This document shows, in pieces, positions 1 to 16,799 of a stretch of DNA of 64,000 bases. The notes under the pieces are model-generated. The model was not told where the DNA came from. It worked only from the letters and a program-made list of their open reading frames with translations, and did not search any database. The position numbers were made by a program, and so were the translations under genes. The stretch covers positions 2,805,001 to 2,869,000 of the forward strand of contig NC_081815.1 of NCBI RefSeq assembly GCF_030704535.1, written 5' to 3'. The DNA is from Vitis vinifera. Its lineage: Eukaryota; Streptophyta; Magnoliopsida; Vitales; Vitaceae. How positions within the stretch are numbered: the first letter of the stretch is position 1; each line of letters begins with the position of its first letter.

Positions 1-409
1 TATGACGGAGCTACAAGAACAAAAAGTGGTGAAGCACTTTTAGATAATTGCAAAATGGTTTTTATGGAGTTGAATGCCATTGTTAATACTTACTTTTCTT
101 GAAAATATTTTGAAGCAGTTGATCATAGACGGATGATGTAAATATATTTGATACTCCCATAGGCTAACTAACTTTAATGTTTCTAAAATCTAAGTATATG
201 ACAAACAATTTGCAACAGTGAATGCTTTGTCTTGTATTTATGGTTGAGCTGGCTGGAAGCAAATGGAGCGTTTTTGAGTGTTGAAGCTCATATTGCTGTT
301 TTGCAATTTAATATAAGAGATTGTGTATTGCTATTAATAAAACAAGGTTCTGTCTTCCCAATTGAGATTTTTTATGAACTAAAATAATGTAATTTTCCTT
401 GTCCACCAG
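1..409 (+). other. Intron of the Bin3-type gene
   Basis: AT-rich sequence with no open frame, ending in a pyrimidine-rich acceptor (ccaccag) just before the first visible coding exon. I read it as the 3' part of an intron whose upstream exons lie outside the window. Confidence 0.6.
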
Positions 410-3400
410 ATCGAGTTGAGGATGCGCATTGGAATCTCAGAAAAATTTTGAGGAAGGAAAGTGCTGGTAAGATGCATTTGAATACATCCAAAATAGAGGC
501 TGTGGAGAGAGCAAATGGTTTACATGATTGTACATCTGCATCATCAAATGAGCAGACAAAAGATATTTCAAGGGATTTCTCTACTTGTAAGGAAAAAGAT
601 CTATCAGATATAGTGTCTTTTCAACAAGAGAATTTTGTGCAGAGTTGGCGTCCACGACAGGACAAGTCTTACCATACAATTCTTTGGTAATTTTTCTCTG
701 CATTATGCTACTTGTATCTATTATGTGTTTAAGTTGAGAAGTTAAGCATATGGATTCCTACCATAAGTTGTTTACTTATAGGATCTCTGGCTCTTTATTG
801 GCTTGGGAGGTATGGACCATTTCATCTATTAAGGTTGTTTCTTTTTGTGGGAAGGGGTTTGGGAGAAAATTCCTATGATTGAAGTACTTTTGAGAAGTGG
901 TAGGATTCTTGTTAATTAATGTTGATTGTGTTAACGAGAGGAGTCTCCTACTCACGTTCTTATTCAATGGGTATGTGCCAATTGTGGTCTTTGTTTCTTA
1001 TTTTTAGAGTCTTTTGGTTTATGCCTCACCTGGTGAAGGGCGTGCTGACAAGTTGGCTTGGGCTGGCTTTTTGGAAGCCAAAAGCTTTTTTGAGCTCAAC
1101 AAGAGATTTCATGTGTTTTGGTAAGTTTATCAAAGAACTTTTAAATCAAAGAAGAAGCAATATTGATGTTGCTTTTTGTGGAAGTTTTTTTTTTGCCTTA
1201 TGTAGGAAGTTGCTTCATATTTAATGGAACTTTGATAAGATAATGATTACCCCTTCAAAATCATGGTGTCTAGAAGCTATTCCAAACAAGATTAATGTGC
1301 ATGTAGATTGAACCTTTCATGTTTTTTCTGGTGCTTATGGGAGGAGCCAAATCACTAGGCTTTTGAATTTGAGGAGCTGTCCCAGTTGAAACTAAAAGAT
1401 AATATCTTCTAATCTTTGTCTGTTTGGTCAAGGATTCTTTGGGTTATTGAGTTTTCTTCCTAATTTTATTGATGAGTTCGTGTTGACCTACAGCCCTGTT
1501 GTTATTTTGTTTGTTGTGGCGTTCCTTCTATTTCTTGTGTATTAGGGTTACACCCCTTTCTTTGTTAGATGCCTTTAAGATCATCCTTCTTTCCCTATCT
1601 CACAAGGAGGAAAAGTGTATTTGGGCACAGGAAAATTAATATGATATGCAGCGAAATTTCCCTTACTCAATATGAACTTAGGCTTGTTGCAATTTTCACC
1701 AACTACAACACAAATCCTTGTTAAACCAGATGCAGTTATACTATATTTTAATACCACATCAACGATCAATTTCAATGCACTAATTGAGAGCTAGATTGCT
1801 CTTCAAACAATTCCACATGAGACAGAATTTATGGTGGAAAACTCTTGTGAGGATTTTTTTTTTAAATCCTAATCTTTGATACCAAAAATCTAGTATCAAT
1901 AGGATGAATTAAGATTGAATAGTCTTAGAGTGCGTTTGACAGTGATTTTAAGAAGTGTTTCTAGTATTTCTAATACTTGAAAAATAAAAATTTTCAAGTG
2001 TTAGAAAGGTTAAAAACACTTCTCATAATCACTGCCAAATGCACTTTTAATGTAGTGAAGACAATATCAATTAGTGAATACTCAGTCCTTGCTTCCTCCA
2101 ATAATCATCCTTTTGATATTAGTTCATCTTGAAGTCCTTTCAAGACCATTTTGAACTTTTCAACCAAGAAACTTCAATAAGTTTAGTAGCTTCATGATTG
2201 ATATTTGACCAAAACTTGGGTCAAGTCAAGGGAATGAAATTGCTAATATAATGAAATTTGGTCAGTTTGGAGATTGGCGCCTATTTGTCTTTTCTAGTGT
2301 ATTGTGGGAGAGCAAAACCGAAGAATGTTCGAAGAGGAAGAGTTGTCAAACCAAAGTTTGAAGAATCTTTTTTTCTGTTCACTTTTAGAGTGGTCTTAGC
2401 AGTTTTTGGATTTAGACTTTCCCTCTTATCTAAATTTTTTGGGTGATTGGCATGGTGGCTAGCTATATATCTCTAGGTTCTGTCTTTTTGCAGCCTTGTT
2501 TTGGCTCTTTTTGTATACTGCTTGTATATATTGGGTGCGCCTCCTGTTTTGCCATTTTCTTAGCTCATTCTGCCTTTGTCTATCAAAAAAAAAAAAAAAA
2601 AAAACAAATACTCTGATGGTTGGCATAAATGCTGGATTCCCCATTATTGGAAGAAAAAGTTCTTTTGTGCAAGAAGTTTTGAAAAGATTATGAAATATAA
2701 AGTTCCAAGCTTTTTCTTGATTACAATTTGATATAAATTATGTCAGCAATGCTCCTTTCTCATCCCCCTTTAACATTCTTTCATATATTTTTCCTAAAGA
2801 CTGAGACAATGGAATTCATAATTTTTTTTCATATTGTACACCATTTTATGTTTTATGAAAAATACATGTTATAATGTGCCACTCAAACATCACCATAACC
2901 TTTCATTTGTAACTTTATTTTTCTTGACCTTAATGTGTTGTGGATATGTCTCTTCCTATGCAGTTTGAGTGTAACGAAATGGATTCATCTGAACTGGGGG
3001 GATGATGGATTGATTACTTTATTTGTTAAGATATGGAAGCTTCTTCATCCGGTATCTATTATATCATTTCTCTTGGATATCAATTTTGTTGCCTTATTCT
3101 TCATTTTTTTTTTTGCCTCCTGTGTAATGAAGCTGTCTTTTTTGAACAATTTATTAATTAATTACATTTTCTTGTTAACAGGGTGGCATTCTTGTTTTGG
3201 AACCTCAACCATGGAGCTCATATGCAAAAAACCGACTTGTGTCTGAGGTATCAGTTTATTTGTATGGGGCACCTTTTAATTTGGATAATAGCTATATGTA
3301 TATTTGCATAAGATGGACCCTGAACAAAGTAGAACAGATGTTCCATTTCTATAGAAGTACCTCATTCTGAATTGTAATCCTTCAATGACAAAATGGTGCA

Positions 3401-4034
3401 ATGGAATAGAATATTGTGAGAGTCCCTTAGATTATGTAGAGAAATGTTTCTCATTGAATCTCAATGTTGGCTCTCTGCAAGTTTAGGGTTTGGTCAAGTG
3501 TTTCAATTATTTGAAACCTTATAATTGAAACCTTGACATGCATTTTAGGTTTTTTTTAGGGCCTGTTTATGATCAGATTCCCTTTAGCCTGGAAATGGGT
3601 ACTGTACTGCTGTTTCTTTTAATTAATACTTGGATTGCCACAAGTACTTAACTACTGTAGTTTGATTAGTAACAAGATTTCTAGGTTTTACCTAGATTGG
3701 CTGAGACATTGTTTTCTATTTGTTTTGCAGCGGACAGCAGCCAATTATTCTGAGATAATATTCTTTCCAAATTATTTTCAGGAAATACTCTTAGATAAGG
3801 TATGCCATACATCATATTTTTTTCTTCACTCAATGGTAATGAAGTTCAGATTCTGCTGATTGAACACATCCATTTTGTGAGGCATGCTTTTTAACGAACT
3901 TCTGGTTAAGATTCTTAGATTTATGATATTTTACATAATTGCAGGTTGGATTTAGAAAGGTAGAAAATTTAACTTCCAGCCTGTCAGGCAGCAAAACTGG
4001 ATTCAACAGACCGATTTTGGCATTTCAGAAATGA
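410..4034 (+). CDS. Bin3-type RNA methyltransferase, 3' half (partial)
   Basis: C-terminal part of a SAM-dependent methyltransferase of the Bicoid-interacting-3 (MePCE/BCDIN3) family, which in animals methylates the 5' gamma-phosphate of small RNAs; the plant protein is usually annotated as a probable RNA methyltransferase. Exons 410-686, 2964-3051, 3182-3247, 3731-3799 and 3945-4034 (TGA) join in frame with GT..AG introns. Visible family features are DAHWNLRK (the helix after the SAM-binding core), then ILCLSVTKWIHLNWGDDGL, then PGGILVLEPQPW, then IIFFPNYFQEILLDKVGF near the end. The N-terminus, including the SAM-binding glycine motif, lies left of the window; the first exon starts mid-codon after a CAG acceptor at 407-409. 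Intron 687-2963 is unusually long and holds LINE and MITE sequence. Family call confident; substrate not shown by the sequence. Confidence 0.88.
780..2600 (+). mobile_element. Decayed LINE retrotransposon fragments in intron
   Basis: The frame at about 919-1220 carries a decayed match to the zinc-binding region that follows plant LINE reverse transcriptases (WSLFLIFRVFWFMPHLVKGV, then a W-rich stretch). A run of 20 A after GTCTATCA at 2577-2604 looks like the 3' tail of the same kind of element. The body is broken by frameshifts and by a MITE at 1929-2046. Whether 780-1400 and 2260-2600 are one insertion or two cannot be settled by eye. Confidence 0.55.
1929..2046. mobile_element. Foldback MITE (hAT-like)
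   Basis: A roughly 118-bp element that is almost one inverted repeat from end to end. The left arm begins AGTGCGTTTGACAGTGATTT; the complement of the right end reads AAGTGCATTTGGCAGTGATT. The middle (CTTGAAAAATAAAAATTTTC) closes the hairpin. It sits inside the large intron of the Bin3-type gene. Family assignment by terminal sequence is tentative. Confidence 0.7.
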
Positions 4035-5274
4035 GTTCACCTAGCACAAGCAGCTTATCTATTAAACTGATGCCTCTTGATCCTTGGTACCTAAATTTTC
4101 ATCAACTGAAAGTCGTTGTGGACATTTCTTTGTTTGTTGGACAAAGAACTAAGAACACAGAACTTTGGGGTTGAAAAATCTCAGAGTGTGACAGTGTGGC
4201 TCTGCAAGTGTGGATCTTTTGTGGGGCTGGATATAAGTTAAAGCTTGATTCTTGAGTTGGGAGGGAAATAGAACTGTATCAATCGATACAGTAAAGGCCT
4301 ATATTTTGAAATTATACTAAACGTATTCTTTTGTATGTGTTCTTAAATGTTTAATTGCTGCAATCGTTGTCATGTTAATGACCCATTAGTTAAATTGGTT
4401 TCAAACATTGAAAAATCAAAGTTTAAATCGAATCAAGGAAAATTTGTTCTTCATTAAAATGCTTACCTGACAATCTCTGAAATTAAAAATTATGTTGGAT
4501 GTGGGGCCGTGCAATTGGATGATAAAGCCAAATACCCAGAATCCAAATTTGGCCAAATCATAATGCTAGCAGGAATCAAGTCAACTTACCAGGGCTACCC
4601 AGGGAGAGAAGGAGCTGAGACAAAGTAACAGGCATCACATATGGACAGTCCACAGCACAGGGACACAGTTCCAATCAAAATCAGACAAAAAAGAGGAAAA
4701 TAAAAGGCTGTGTTCTGACCTCAACTTTAGTAAGTTACATGTACATGTCCTTGATGCTTTTCACTCTGCAGATGGCTTTTCACTCATGCATGCTTTCTAT
4801 AACTTCAACAGCATCTGCTATCTTGTACATAAAAATGAAAAAGGAAAAAGGGGAAGAAAAAAAGGAGGAAAATGTTTGAAGCGGGGGGGCCCATTTGAGA
4901 TTTGAGAACCCTCCGTATGTATACATGCATGCATTCTCGCTCTCGCATGCACGCGCAGATGCGCATGCACACTATTTCCCATTGAATGTGACGTACCCTT
5001 TTCTCTCCCCTTCCTCACTTGTATATATATATTTATACAACCCCTCCATCGAACCCATTCGATTACTACTATTTTTTAAATCTCTGTCCTCATTCAATTT
5101 CCATCTTAAATTCCTAGACCCTTCAGTTACAGTACACACTGTAGACTCTTTTTTCTCTCTTTCTCCTTCTATTCCTTTGTAACGTTCTGTAATTATGGCA
5201 GTTTTCTAGGTTGTCCTTGTTTTGCATATAAACCCATTATAGGATTTGTTTTCTTTCACCACAAACACAGAGCG
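4035..5274. promoter_or_regulatory. 3' UTR of Bin3-type gene and promoter/5' UTR of next gene
   Basis: No protein-coding frame. A TATA-like run (TATATATATATTTATA) at 5021-5036 lies about 240 bp before the ATG at 5275, followed by a CT-rich stretch (5050-5180) typical of a plant 5' UTR. Two adjacent ATGCATGC-like and GCATGC repeats occur at 4924-4970. The exact transcription start cannot be seen. Confidence 0.45.
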
Positions 5275-5775
5275 ATGGAGGAAGCTGGAAGAAAGTCAGA
5301 GAAGATGGAGTTGTTACCCGGCGAGGATCACCGTTACGTGTTCTTCGATCATTCACACAGCTCCGTCACGGCATTCCATCCGAAAGAAGCCCACTTTGGA
5401 AATTTCGAGTACATGAAGCGTGTGGCTGTGGATGCCCTTCAGATAGCAAGGGCTGGAGGAACCAAAACCAATTCTTTTGTCGTGCAGACACTTGGGGGAG
5501 GTGCAAAGTCTGATATATCTGATGAAGATTACGAGGTGAAGTCTGATGCGGAGTCTATGCGTCAGCATATAAAGGATGGTGCTGCTATGGCTGCGATTGA
5601 AACCCCCTCAGATGAGGATAGCAGTGTGGATGATGTGCTGAAGGAGAAGAAAGTGAGGAAAAAGCTCGAGGTATTGGCGCAGATGGTTGGAGTCGACAGC
5701 GAAAAGCCTGGGGTTGTGCTGGATGAAGTTGTGAGAGTCCTGAGGGATTTAGAGAGAAACGCATCTCAACTATAA
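5275..5775 (+). CDS. Uncharacterised 166-aa plant protein
   Basis: Single-exon frame with clean codon use and an ATG in good context (GCGATGGAGG); TAA stop at 5773. I do not recognise the protein. Residues about 20-75 form a conserved-looking globular start (RYVFFDHSHSSVTAFHPKEA, then a helix around YMKRVAVDALQIARAGG). A hydrophilic acidic middle follows (SDISDEDYEVKSDAESM, then TPSDEDSSVDD), and residues about 125-160 are a charged leucine-rich helical C-terminus (KKVRKKLEVLAQMVGV, then VLDEVVRVLRDLE) that could be a short coiled coil. No signal peptide or membrane segment. A TATA-like box and CT-rich leader precede it, supporting a real transcribed gene. Likely soluble; function unknown. 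Confidence 0.8.
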   Translation: MEEAGRKSEKMELLPGEDHRYVFFDHSHSSVTAFHPKEAHFGNFEYMKRVAVDALQIARAGGTKTNSFVVQTLGGGAKSDISDEDYEVKSDAESMRQHIKDGAAMAAIETPSDEDSSVDDVLKEKKVRKKLEVLAQMVGVDSEKPGVVLDEVVRVLRDLERNASQL

Positions 5776-8700
5776 TTGCTCTTTTGTCACATCTCTCTGT
5801 AACTGTAACTTCACTATTGTCAAAATCCTATTGGTCCAAATTAGGCAAGTGTGGCTCGCTCGCATAATTTTCAATGGCTCTTTGTTCTTTTTCTTTCTTT
5901 TCTTACATTGACATTTTATAATCTAAAGTGTAAAAATGACTTTATCAACTAAAAGCTATCCATTAAGCTTTTCCGTCCAAGACCCAAATAGAAAAGGCGA
6001 GATAAAGGAGTCCATGAGCATCAGAAAGATATAACTAGGCCTTGAGAGTGGGCCTTTATATATATATATATATATATATGCCTAAAAGGATATGACTTAG
6101 TAGAGGCACATTGCTACAGAACTAGAGGCTAAGATGGCAAAGCAACGGGTCATCAATGCGCCTTAAGGACAGTCTGCCGTCACGCAGAAAATCTGCTGCA
6201 TTTCCAACTCATTTTGGAACTTTAGCATGGGCCACAGTGAAGATCTCTTCATATCATTGCTATTTAACAGCAAACAAACCATTGAGCACCGAGAAACTAA
6301 CATTGATTAATATTTTTATTGCAGCTGCTATTGATCTATATCGGTCCAACTTTAAGTTTGATGTAGACAGCCCAAGGAGGCTTGCATGATGCAAATCTCC
6401 CGACCTAAGCCACACCACATCACATCACAACACCAATGCCAATAAAACATGATTTTCATTCCTTTCCAGATCCAAGAAATTAGATTACCAGAATGACCGA
6501 TGGCACATAGAAAGATTCAAGCAACAGTAATAAAATATTTAGGTGGGATTAAATTAAAATCTGCAACTTCGAGAGAAAGTCAGATGAGCTCTGTACCATT
6601 GTCACTACTGATCTTCCCAGGCTTTTCTGTTGTGGGCATCTGGTTATGGCACATAAATAGAACCCCAGGGATACATCACCAACAAAATAACTCAGTTCTT
6701 GTATCATATGGCCTCTGGAACTTACTCATTCTACAGTCATTAATTCTCTCTTAATGTTGGGTGCTAGCCTCATCAGAAGCAATCCCAAGTAGAATAACAG
6801 CATAACAACGTTCAAAGGCGATCACATTTCTGAAAGCCTTAAAACAACTGTACCAACATCATTGAGTGCAATCACTGCCATGACGGGGTTAAAAATCAGC
6901 AGAATCACCTGCCAGATCTACCAAAACACAAGTAAAAAATAAGTAGCTCCAGGAATTTTTAGTAACCAGTCCCAGACTCATGGCATACCTGGCAACTTAG
7001 ACATTAAAAAACCACAAAAGAGAGCAATGGCATTGCCACACAGCAACAAAGAACTACAGTGCAATTATTTGGATACCCTGATTGTGCCTATCCTGCTACC
7101 AATTGTACACCAACCTTCCAGCATATAGTGCTCTGCAGAGATCATCAAATCCCACGGAACAACCACTTTTGTGCAGTCATTATCAACCAGAATAGAAAAT
7201 ACTCTTAACCCAATCAATATACCCTCTTTGCAGAATAAACAAGATGTGGAAGCAACTAGCCAGCATTCCAGCCTGTTCACTTTAGTTTTAATCATTATCA
7301 TGGATGCCCAGCAGCACATTTTCCAGGTGGGAGAAAAATCATTACATAGAATTTAATTGGGAAACTTAGCTGTACTGGGAGCATGATGAAGTAATCTGTG
7401 TAAACCCACAAATGCCATAAAGATCAAGGTCTCCCTTTCACCTTGTACCTAGTCGGCCAATAGAGGTCCTTTTCACCAACCAGAAGTGGCAGCAGCAGAG
7501 GCATATGACTCATGATTTTCAGGGACCATCCTTAAAAGTTATTTCCAGCCTGATTCCACTCATCTGACCCTGCTGCAGAAAAAACATAAATCCTGCAAGT
7601 TGCAAAGTATGAACTCATAATAAGGCTAGAGATTAGTCAACATTTTTCAAGAAGGACCATCTAAAAAGAAAATGCGATCTTGGATTAAACCATGCAGTCC
7701 TACTTAATATTGTTCATGCTATATTTTAAAAAGCTTAATATCAAATCAAGAGATCATTAGTAAAGGCAACTTGAAAATGAAAAATACAAAAAGCAGTTTG
7801 AAGCAACAAAACCAGAAAATGTAAGTTTTTTGAGGAAATCTAAAAACATATCTAGGGTTTCTCACAAAACAAATCAGTTGGGCACATGCATTTTCAAAAG
7901 GGAAGCAATGAATGGGATGCAATACATCATGATATGAGATATCATAGGACCCACATAAAAACTTTTAAGACCTAGCCATCTCAAATATGAATCAGTATAT
8001 GCTCACTAACTACCTTCAACATTCCTACAATCTCAAATTTTGGAAACTCAGAGCCACAATCTTTCCTTCATGTGAAGTCAAATTTCTGAGGTGGGTGTGT
8101 TCATTTGACTTGATCATTTCATATGGGATTGCGTTCTGCATTTGGACTGGTCATATAACATTTCCTGGAGGGAGAAATTGGTCATATGGAAAAAAACAGT
8201 CAAAACAAAAATAGTTCTAAGGTTTAAGCTTTTGATATTAGCAATAACATGCATGACATGTTATGCCTGTATTTGACAGATGGTATATGCAAAAGCATGT
8301 CATCTAGGAGCAAAACCCTATCATATTGTAGTTTAGAAATGTTCCTGGCACATAGCAAATGCTCTGATCCAAGAGAAATAAAGCAGAAAGATTACAAGAG
8401 CAACTCAACCATGAATCAAATGACAAAAACAAATGCCATCAATCATATGGCACCAAGGAGATTGTATGATCTATTGACAGAAGAATGGTGGAAAAATACT
8501 TCACATATCATTAATGTTACATAAAACCATAAATACAAGATAGTTGTGAGTAATTTGGGACATCTATATACGGCACAGGAACCAGGCTTTGAGTGGCTGT
8601 TTTTAGGATCAACCAATGTGTTTGTAGTCACCTTAAGAAAAATATCATGCAATCTGGAACCCAAGGAGGAACTAATGCAATTCAATTCACAAAACATTTG

Positions 8701-8868
8701 CAGTCTCCACAGATGTGTCACTGTGATCTTCTCAAGTCTCAACCAAACCTATAGCTGAAAAAAGAGCAATATTTAGTCAAACAATACTCACTGACATGTG
8801 CTTGTGCAACTACAAATTAGAAAGAATCTACTCCCAGACAAGTATAGACCAGATAATTACCACATTGA
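5776..8868. other. Intergenic / possible 3' UTR of CKL gene, no gene seen
   Basis: About 3 kb without a convincing coding frame. It contains a (TA)n microsatellite at 6058-6079. The open frames here (for example 6156-6389 and 8443-8742) have no family features or plausible splice partners. The part nearest 8868 should include the 3' UTR of the minus-strand CKL gene; its end cannot be placed. Confidence 0.5.
6058..6079. repeat. (TA)n microsatellite
   Basis: Uninterrupted TA dinucleotide run of about 11 units in intergenic DNA. Confidence 0.9.
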
Positions 8869-12899
<4,031 letters not shown>

Positions 12900-13330
12900 T
12901 ATCGAAGATCTGCCGGAGATCGAGCTCCACAAAGCATCAAACGAAATGGTAGAGATTCGAGAAACCGAAGCCACACACAACACCAGAATTGAATAGAGTC
13001 GAGCGAGGACTTGGAGCTTATAGAGAAAAAACTGAGGGGTAGTTTCGGTATTGAGTTAGGTGGAGTCGGTTGACTTGTTGACCACATTGAAATCTTGGGT
13101 CGCGAGGGGCATGTCCATCTGGCTTTATCCACTCCCCGTTGATATCAAATTCACGGGTGGTGGAGGGCATTATCGCCAATTCACTTTTCATTGCCAATGG
13201 CGAGCAGGGCCATTTTGGTAAATAAAAGCCCTGATAGCGGGGTAAACCCGGAAGTTGTCTGTCCGTTTCCCTATCTTTTTCGGCTCTTCTCCGCTGTCGA
13301 CCTTTAACGTAGGGTTTGGTAGTGACATCC

Positions 13331-13352
13331 AACCACGTGTCGCCACGTCATC
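13331..13352 (-). promoter_or_regulatory. G-box / ABRE-like cluster upstream of CKL
   Basis: CCACGTGTCG followed at once by CCACGTCAT gives two ACGT cores 11 bp apart, about 440 bp upstream of the CKL start codon. Paired ACGT elements are the classic arrangement bound by bZIP/ABF factors. This is a motif match only. Confidence 0.4.
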
Positions 13353-13399
13353 ATGAGAGGGCAGTGCGGTACAATTGGGAAAATTCAGTCTACTCAGCT

Positions 13400-16300
13400 G
13401 GTATGGCGGTGTATTTAGGATGATGAAGTGGCAGCGGTTGACGATAATGATAAGCGGATGATGTGTGCATGGGTTTCATTTCAGATGGAGCGGCGCGTGG
13501 GCCCGGTTGGTGCTGAACAACGGGCTTCACATCCAACCGCAACAGCTTGTAATCGTTGTTTGTTGAAGGAAATTTGAGAATAGTGAAGACCGGAGCGAGT
13601 GTTATCATGGGTGATGGATTTACTTTTTATTGGGCTATTGGAAACCTTGAACGCATTGTCTAGTATCACGAGTTGCCCTTGATTGCCCTAGGAAAGGGTT
13701 CATCATGAAGGTGTTGGGTTAGTGGGCCACCAGCCCAATGATGTGTTCCCATTTTTTATAGAGCCGCTTCTGCGGATGAAGGAGTGTGGAATTGGCAGCC
13801 CATTTCTGTTCGCTTTTAGAAATACAATAAACGTGTTTGGTAGTCAGAATAAAAGTAACCTTTACAAGGGTGATATTAACTTGTACTCTTAGTGCATATG
13901 GGTCATAGACACATGACCGATCATGGTATGACAAACATTCAAGACATTTGTGTTGAACCATCTAACATGCCTTACACCTTCCCATCATCTATTATGCTAT
14001 GTGAAGGTGTGTAATTTGTTATCTTATGAAATATGAAAATATTGATTGGATAAGGACTACTCAATCACGGGGCTTGTCACTTTTCAAATGGCTTTTAGTG
14101 TGCACTAATGTTTTGCTTGGAGTTCTTTATAAAAACTTTTCATTTTTTTAGCCCATTCGTTTGAGATTGGTATTCACCACTATTATGGGGAAGACACACC
14201 CTTTAATTGCTATATATTATTGTATGTGACTCATATTTGAGCGAAAGACATATAAAGAAAAAAAGGCAAATGTTGGAGTGACAATATTTATCATTCACGC
14301 TTATATTTTTTTTGTTGTGGACGAATGATAAGTTAGGAGGTCTTTTGCGGTACGGTTCAAGAGTATTTTTAGAATTTTATTCATAAGGATTAGTATAAAT
14401 ATCCTTTTATATAACCCTAATTTGATATATAGTAAAAATCTTCTTTCTCTATTTCGTGGACGTAAACAATTAGACGAACCACGTTAAATTTGCGTGTTCT
14501 TCTTTCTCGTTTTTTTCTATTTTTTGCCATTAATTATTGCACGGATTCCAATACTATATGTATGAGGTTTCTTCCTTGTTTCCTCTAATTTTAAATTTAT
14601 TACTAATTTAGATGTGATTTAGTACTTGCTTGCATGCTTAGTGTTGTATTTGAAATTTGGTTTATCAATAGAGGGAAGGAAGTTAAAGAATCTTCTTTCT
14701 TGGTTTCTGCATTAGGGTTCTATGAGTTTTTATGCGGTCTTGAATGTGAGAAGAGTCTTTTAAGGCATTCCAAGAGGTATTTTTGAATCTAACAAGAGTT
14801 TACTACTTTTATGCTTATGATGTAGGTTTCTAGATGGAGGCTAGGTTGAGGCTTGGTAAGGGCTTTTCAAAGGTCATTATGCTAAGTTTAAAGTTTTTTT
14901 TGATTGATTTAAACTAAGGTTTTCTTTAAAATATTTTTCATCCAACTTTTTAGAAATATAAAAGATATTGAAGGTATTTGGAAGAAGCTTTGAAATATAA
15001 AAGATATCCCTGGTGCACCAATCAATTTTATGAAGTATATCCTAAAGATATCTTCAACAGATTGAAATCCTCCATAATTCTTGACTTGTCAATAAACCTT
15101 AAAAGCTAAAGGTAAAGAGAACTTGAAACACAATAGATTATTTAACCTTTTATTTTATTTTTATTTTATGTTCATCAATATACAACTAAAATAAAATACC
15201 TAGTTACCGATCTCCTCCATTTTGACGATGATAAATCTAAATTATCTAGTGGGAACTCCCCCTCAATGAATAATCTCAATTAACATAAGCATGTGCATAT
15301 TTAATGAACATGATCATAATACCATCTATAAATCAAAGTATGTTAATAGCATTATGTTAGCATAGATAAGTATAAATGAATGATCATAAGTATATCCAAA
15401 ACAAAGTGAGCAACATGCGAATTGTGTATCATACTTGGAATGTATCAAAATACCATTAAAATACCAAAAAACATTGAACATTACCAATGGGTACAAAATG
15501 TGTCCACAAAATGCATGTCCTAGTGCTTTAGATATGCCCTAAATTCTTCCCTTCTTTGACAACATTAGAATGGGTGTAGATTGGTTATCAAACAAACTGT
15601 GCTCAAAAACTATTTTTATAGATGTTTTAAAAAATAGTTATCAAACATACCCTAAACATTTTAAGTATTGTTTACAATAACTTTCTAGAGTTTTTTCAAT
15701 AAGTAACATTTTTTTTTGGCTTTTATATTAAACTATTTTTTAAGTCATAATGTCATGGACTTAGTCTTTTACTAAGCTCGTGCGACACTTAGACAAACCA
15801 AACCCTTGATATTGTTAAATCAACCTTATTTCCGATGTTTAGCTTGCTAGGCTAAGATGCTCACGACTTTGAAGTTTTAGAAGGCGTAGTAGACAACCCT
15901 TAAAAGAATGAAAGCTTTATTGCTCAAATGAAGCTTTACAATTGCTTTGAAACTTACTTGCTTAGTGCATTGACCAAATGAGGCACTTACCTATTTATAG
16001 GCATCAATGGAACTCTCAGAAAACCTTGGAGGGTTCCTTACAACTCAAGAATAATCTAGAACTTCCTACATAATTCTATGTACAAGCTATGTACAAGATA
16101 TGTACAAGAGTATACAAGAGATCTCTAGAATTCTCTAAAAAATCTTGGACTTCTCTCATGTCTTCCACTATAATGTAGAGATGTGTGGATATCTTTAGGT
16201 ATCTTAACTTTTCACACTCTTTCCACCAATGGCTAAGTGTAAGAGTCTTCAGAAATTTCTTAAACTCTATATAAACCCTTAGGGAGGCTCATTTGAAGCA

Positions 16301-16790
16301 TCCTGTAACAATAAGCTCTCAAACAAAATCAATCAAATAGGCATGAAAGTTCTTATGAAGCTTAAAAAATTAGTTTTGACTTGTTAGAAGTTGGACCAAT
16401 CAGGACTTTGATTAGATGTATTTTAAAAAAACTTCATAAATAAAAGAAACTCAAAAAATTGTGGATAGTGATAATGTAAAACCCTATAAATAATATTTTT
16501 GACACTAAGAAAAATTATTATCTTAATTGGGCTATTAATTTATGAATAAATGGATAGTTTATTAATTTATCAATAAATTAATATTTATTAATTTTTTTGA
16601 AAAAAATATTATGCCCTTCTACATGTATGACTTATAAATAAAAAAAATAAATGCATGTAAGCATACATTAATACATAAAAACTAAAGAGATTCCAAAAAA
16701 GAAGAAATGTTCATTAGTGATATAAAAGAAAAAAATCTTTAAAGAGAAAAGATATGGTATTGATTACTACTCAAAAACTACATATTTTAG
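13400..16790. other. Intergenic, repeat-rich, no gene recognised
   Basis: AT-rich with no credible coding frame. The stretch about 15750-16320 (TTTATAGGC near 15997, several TGTACAAG-type repeats near 16080-16110, TATATAAACCCTTAGGG near 16270) has the look of LTR sequence from a retroelement. I could not find a matching second LTR or coding part. Around 15585-15660 is a short inverted-repeat segment of the TTATCAAACA type that recurs elsewhere in the window. Confidence 0.35.
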
Positions 16791-16799
16791 ATACTAACT

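Noticed and set aside
8443-8742. 99-codon minus-strand open frame downstream of the CKL stop
   Set aside because: Reads like UTR or intergenic DNA with odd composition; the CKL gene already has a proper stop at 8869 and the frame lacks family features.
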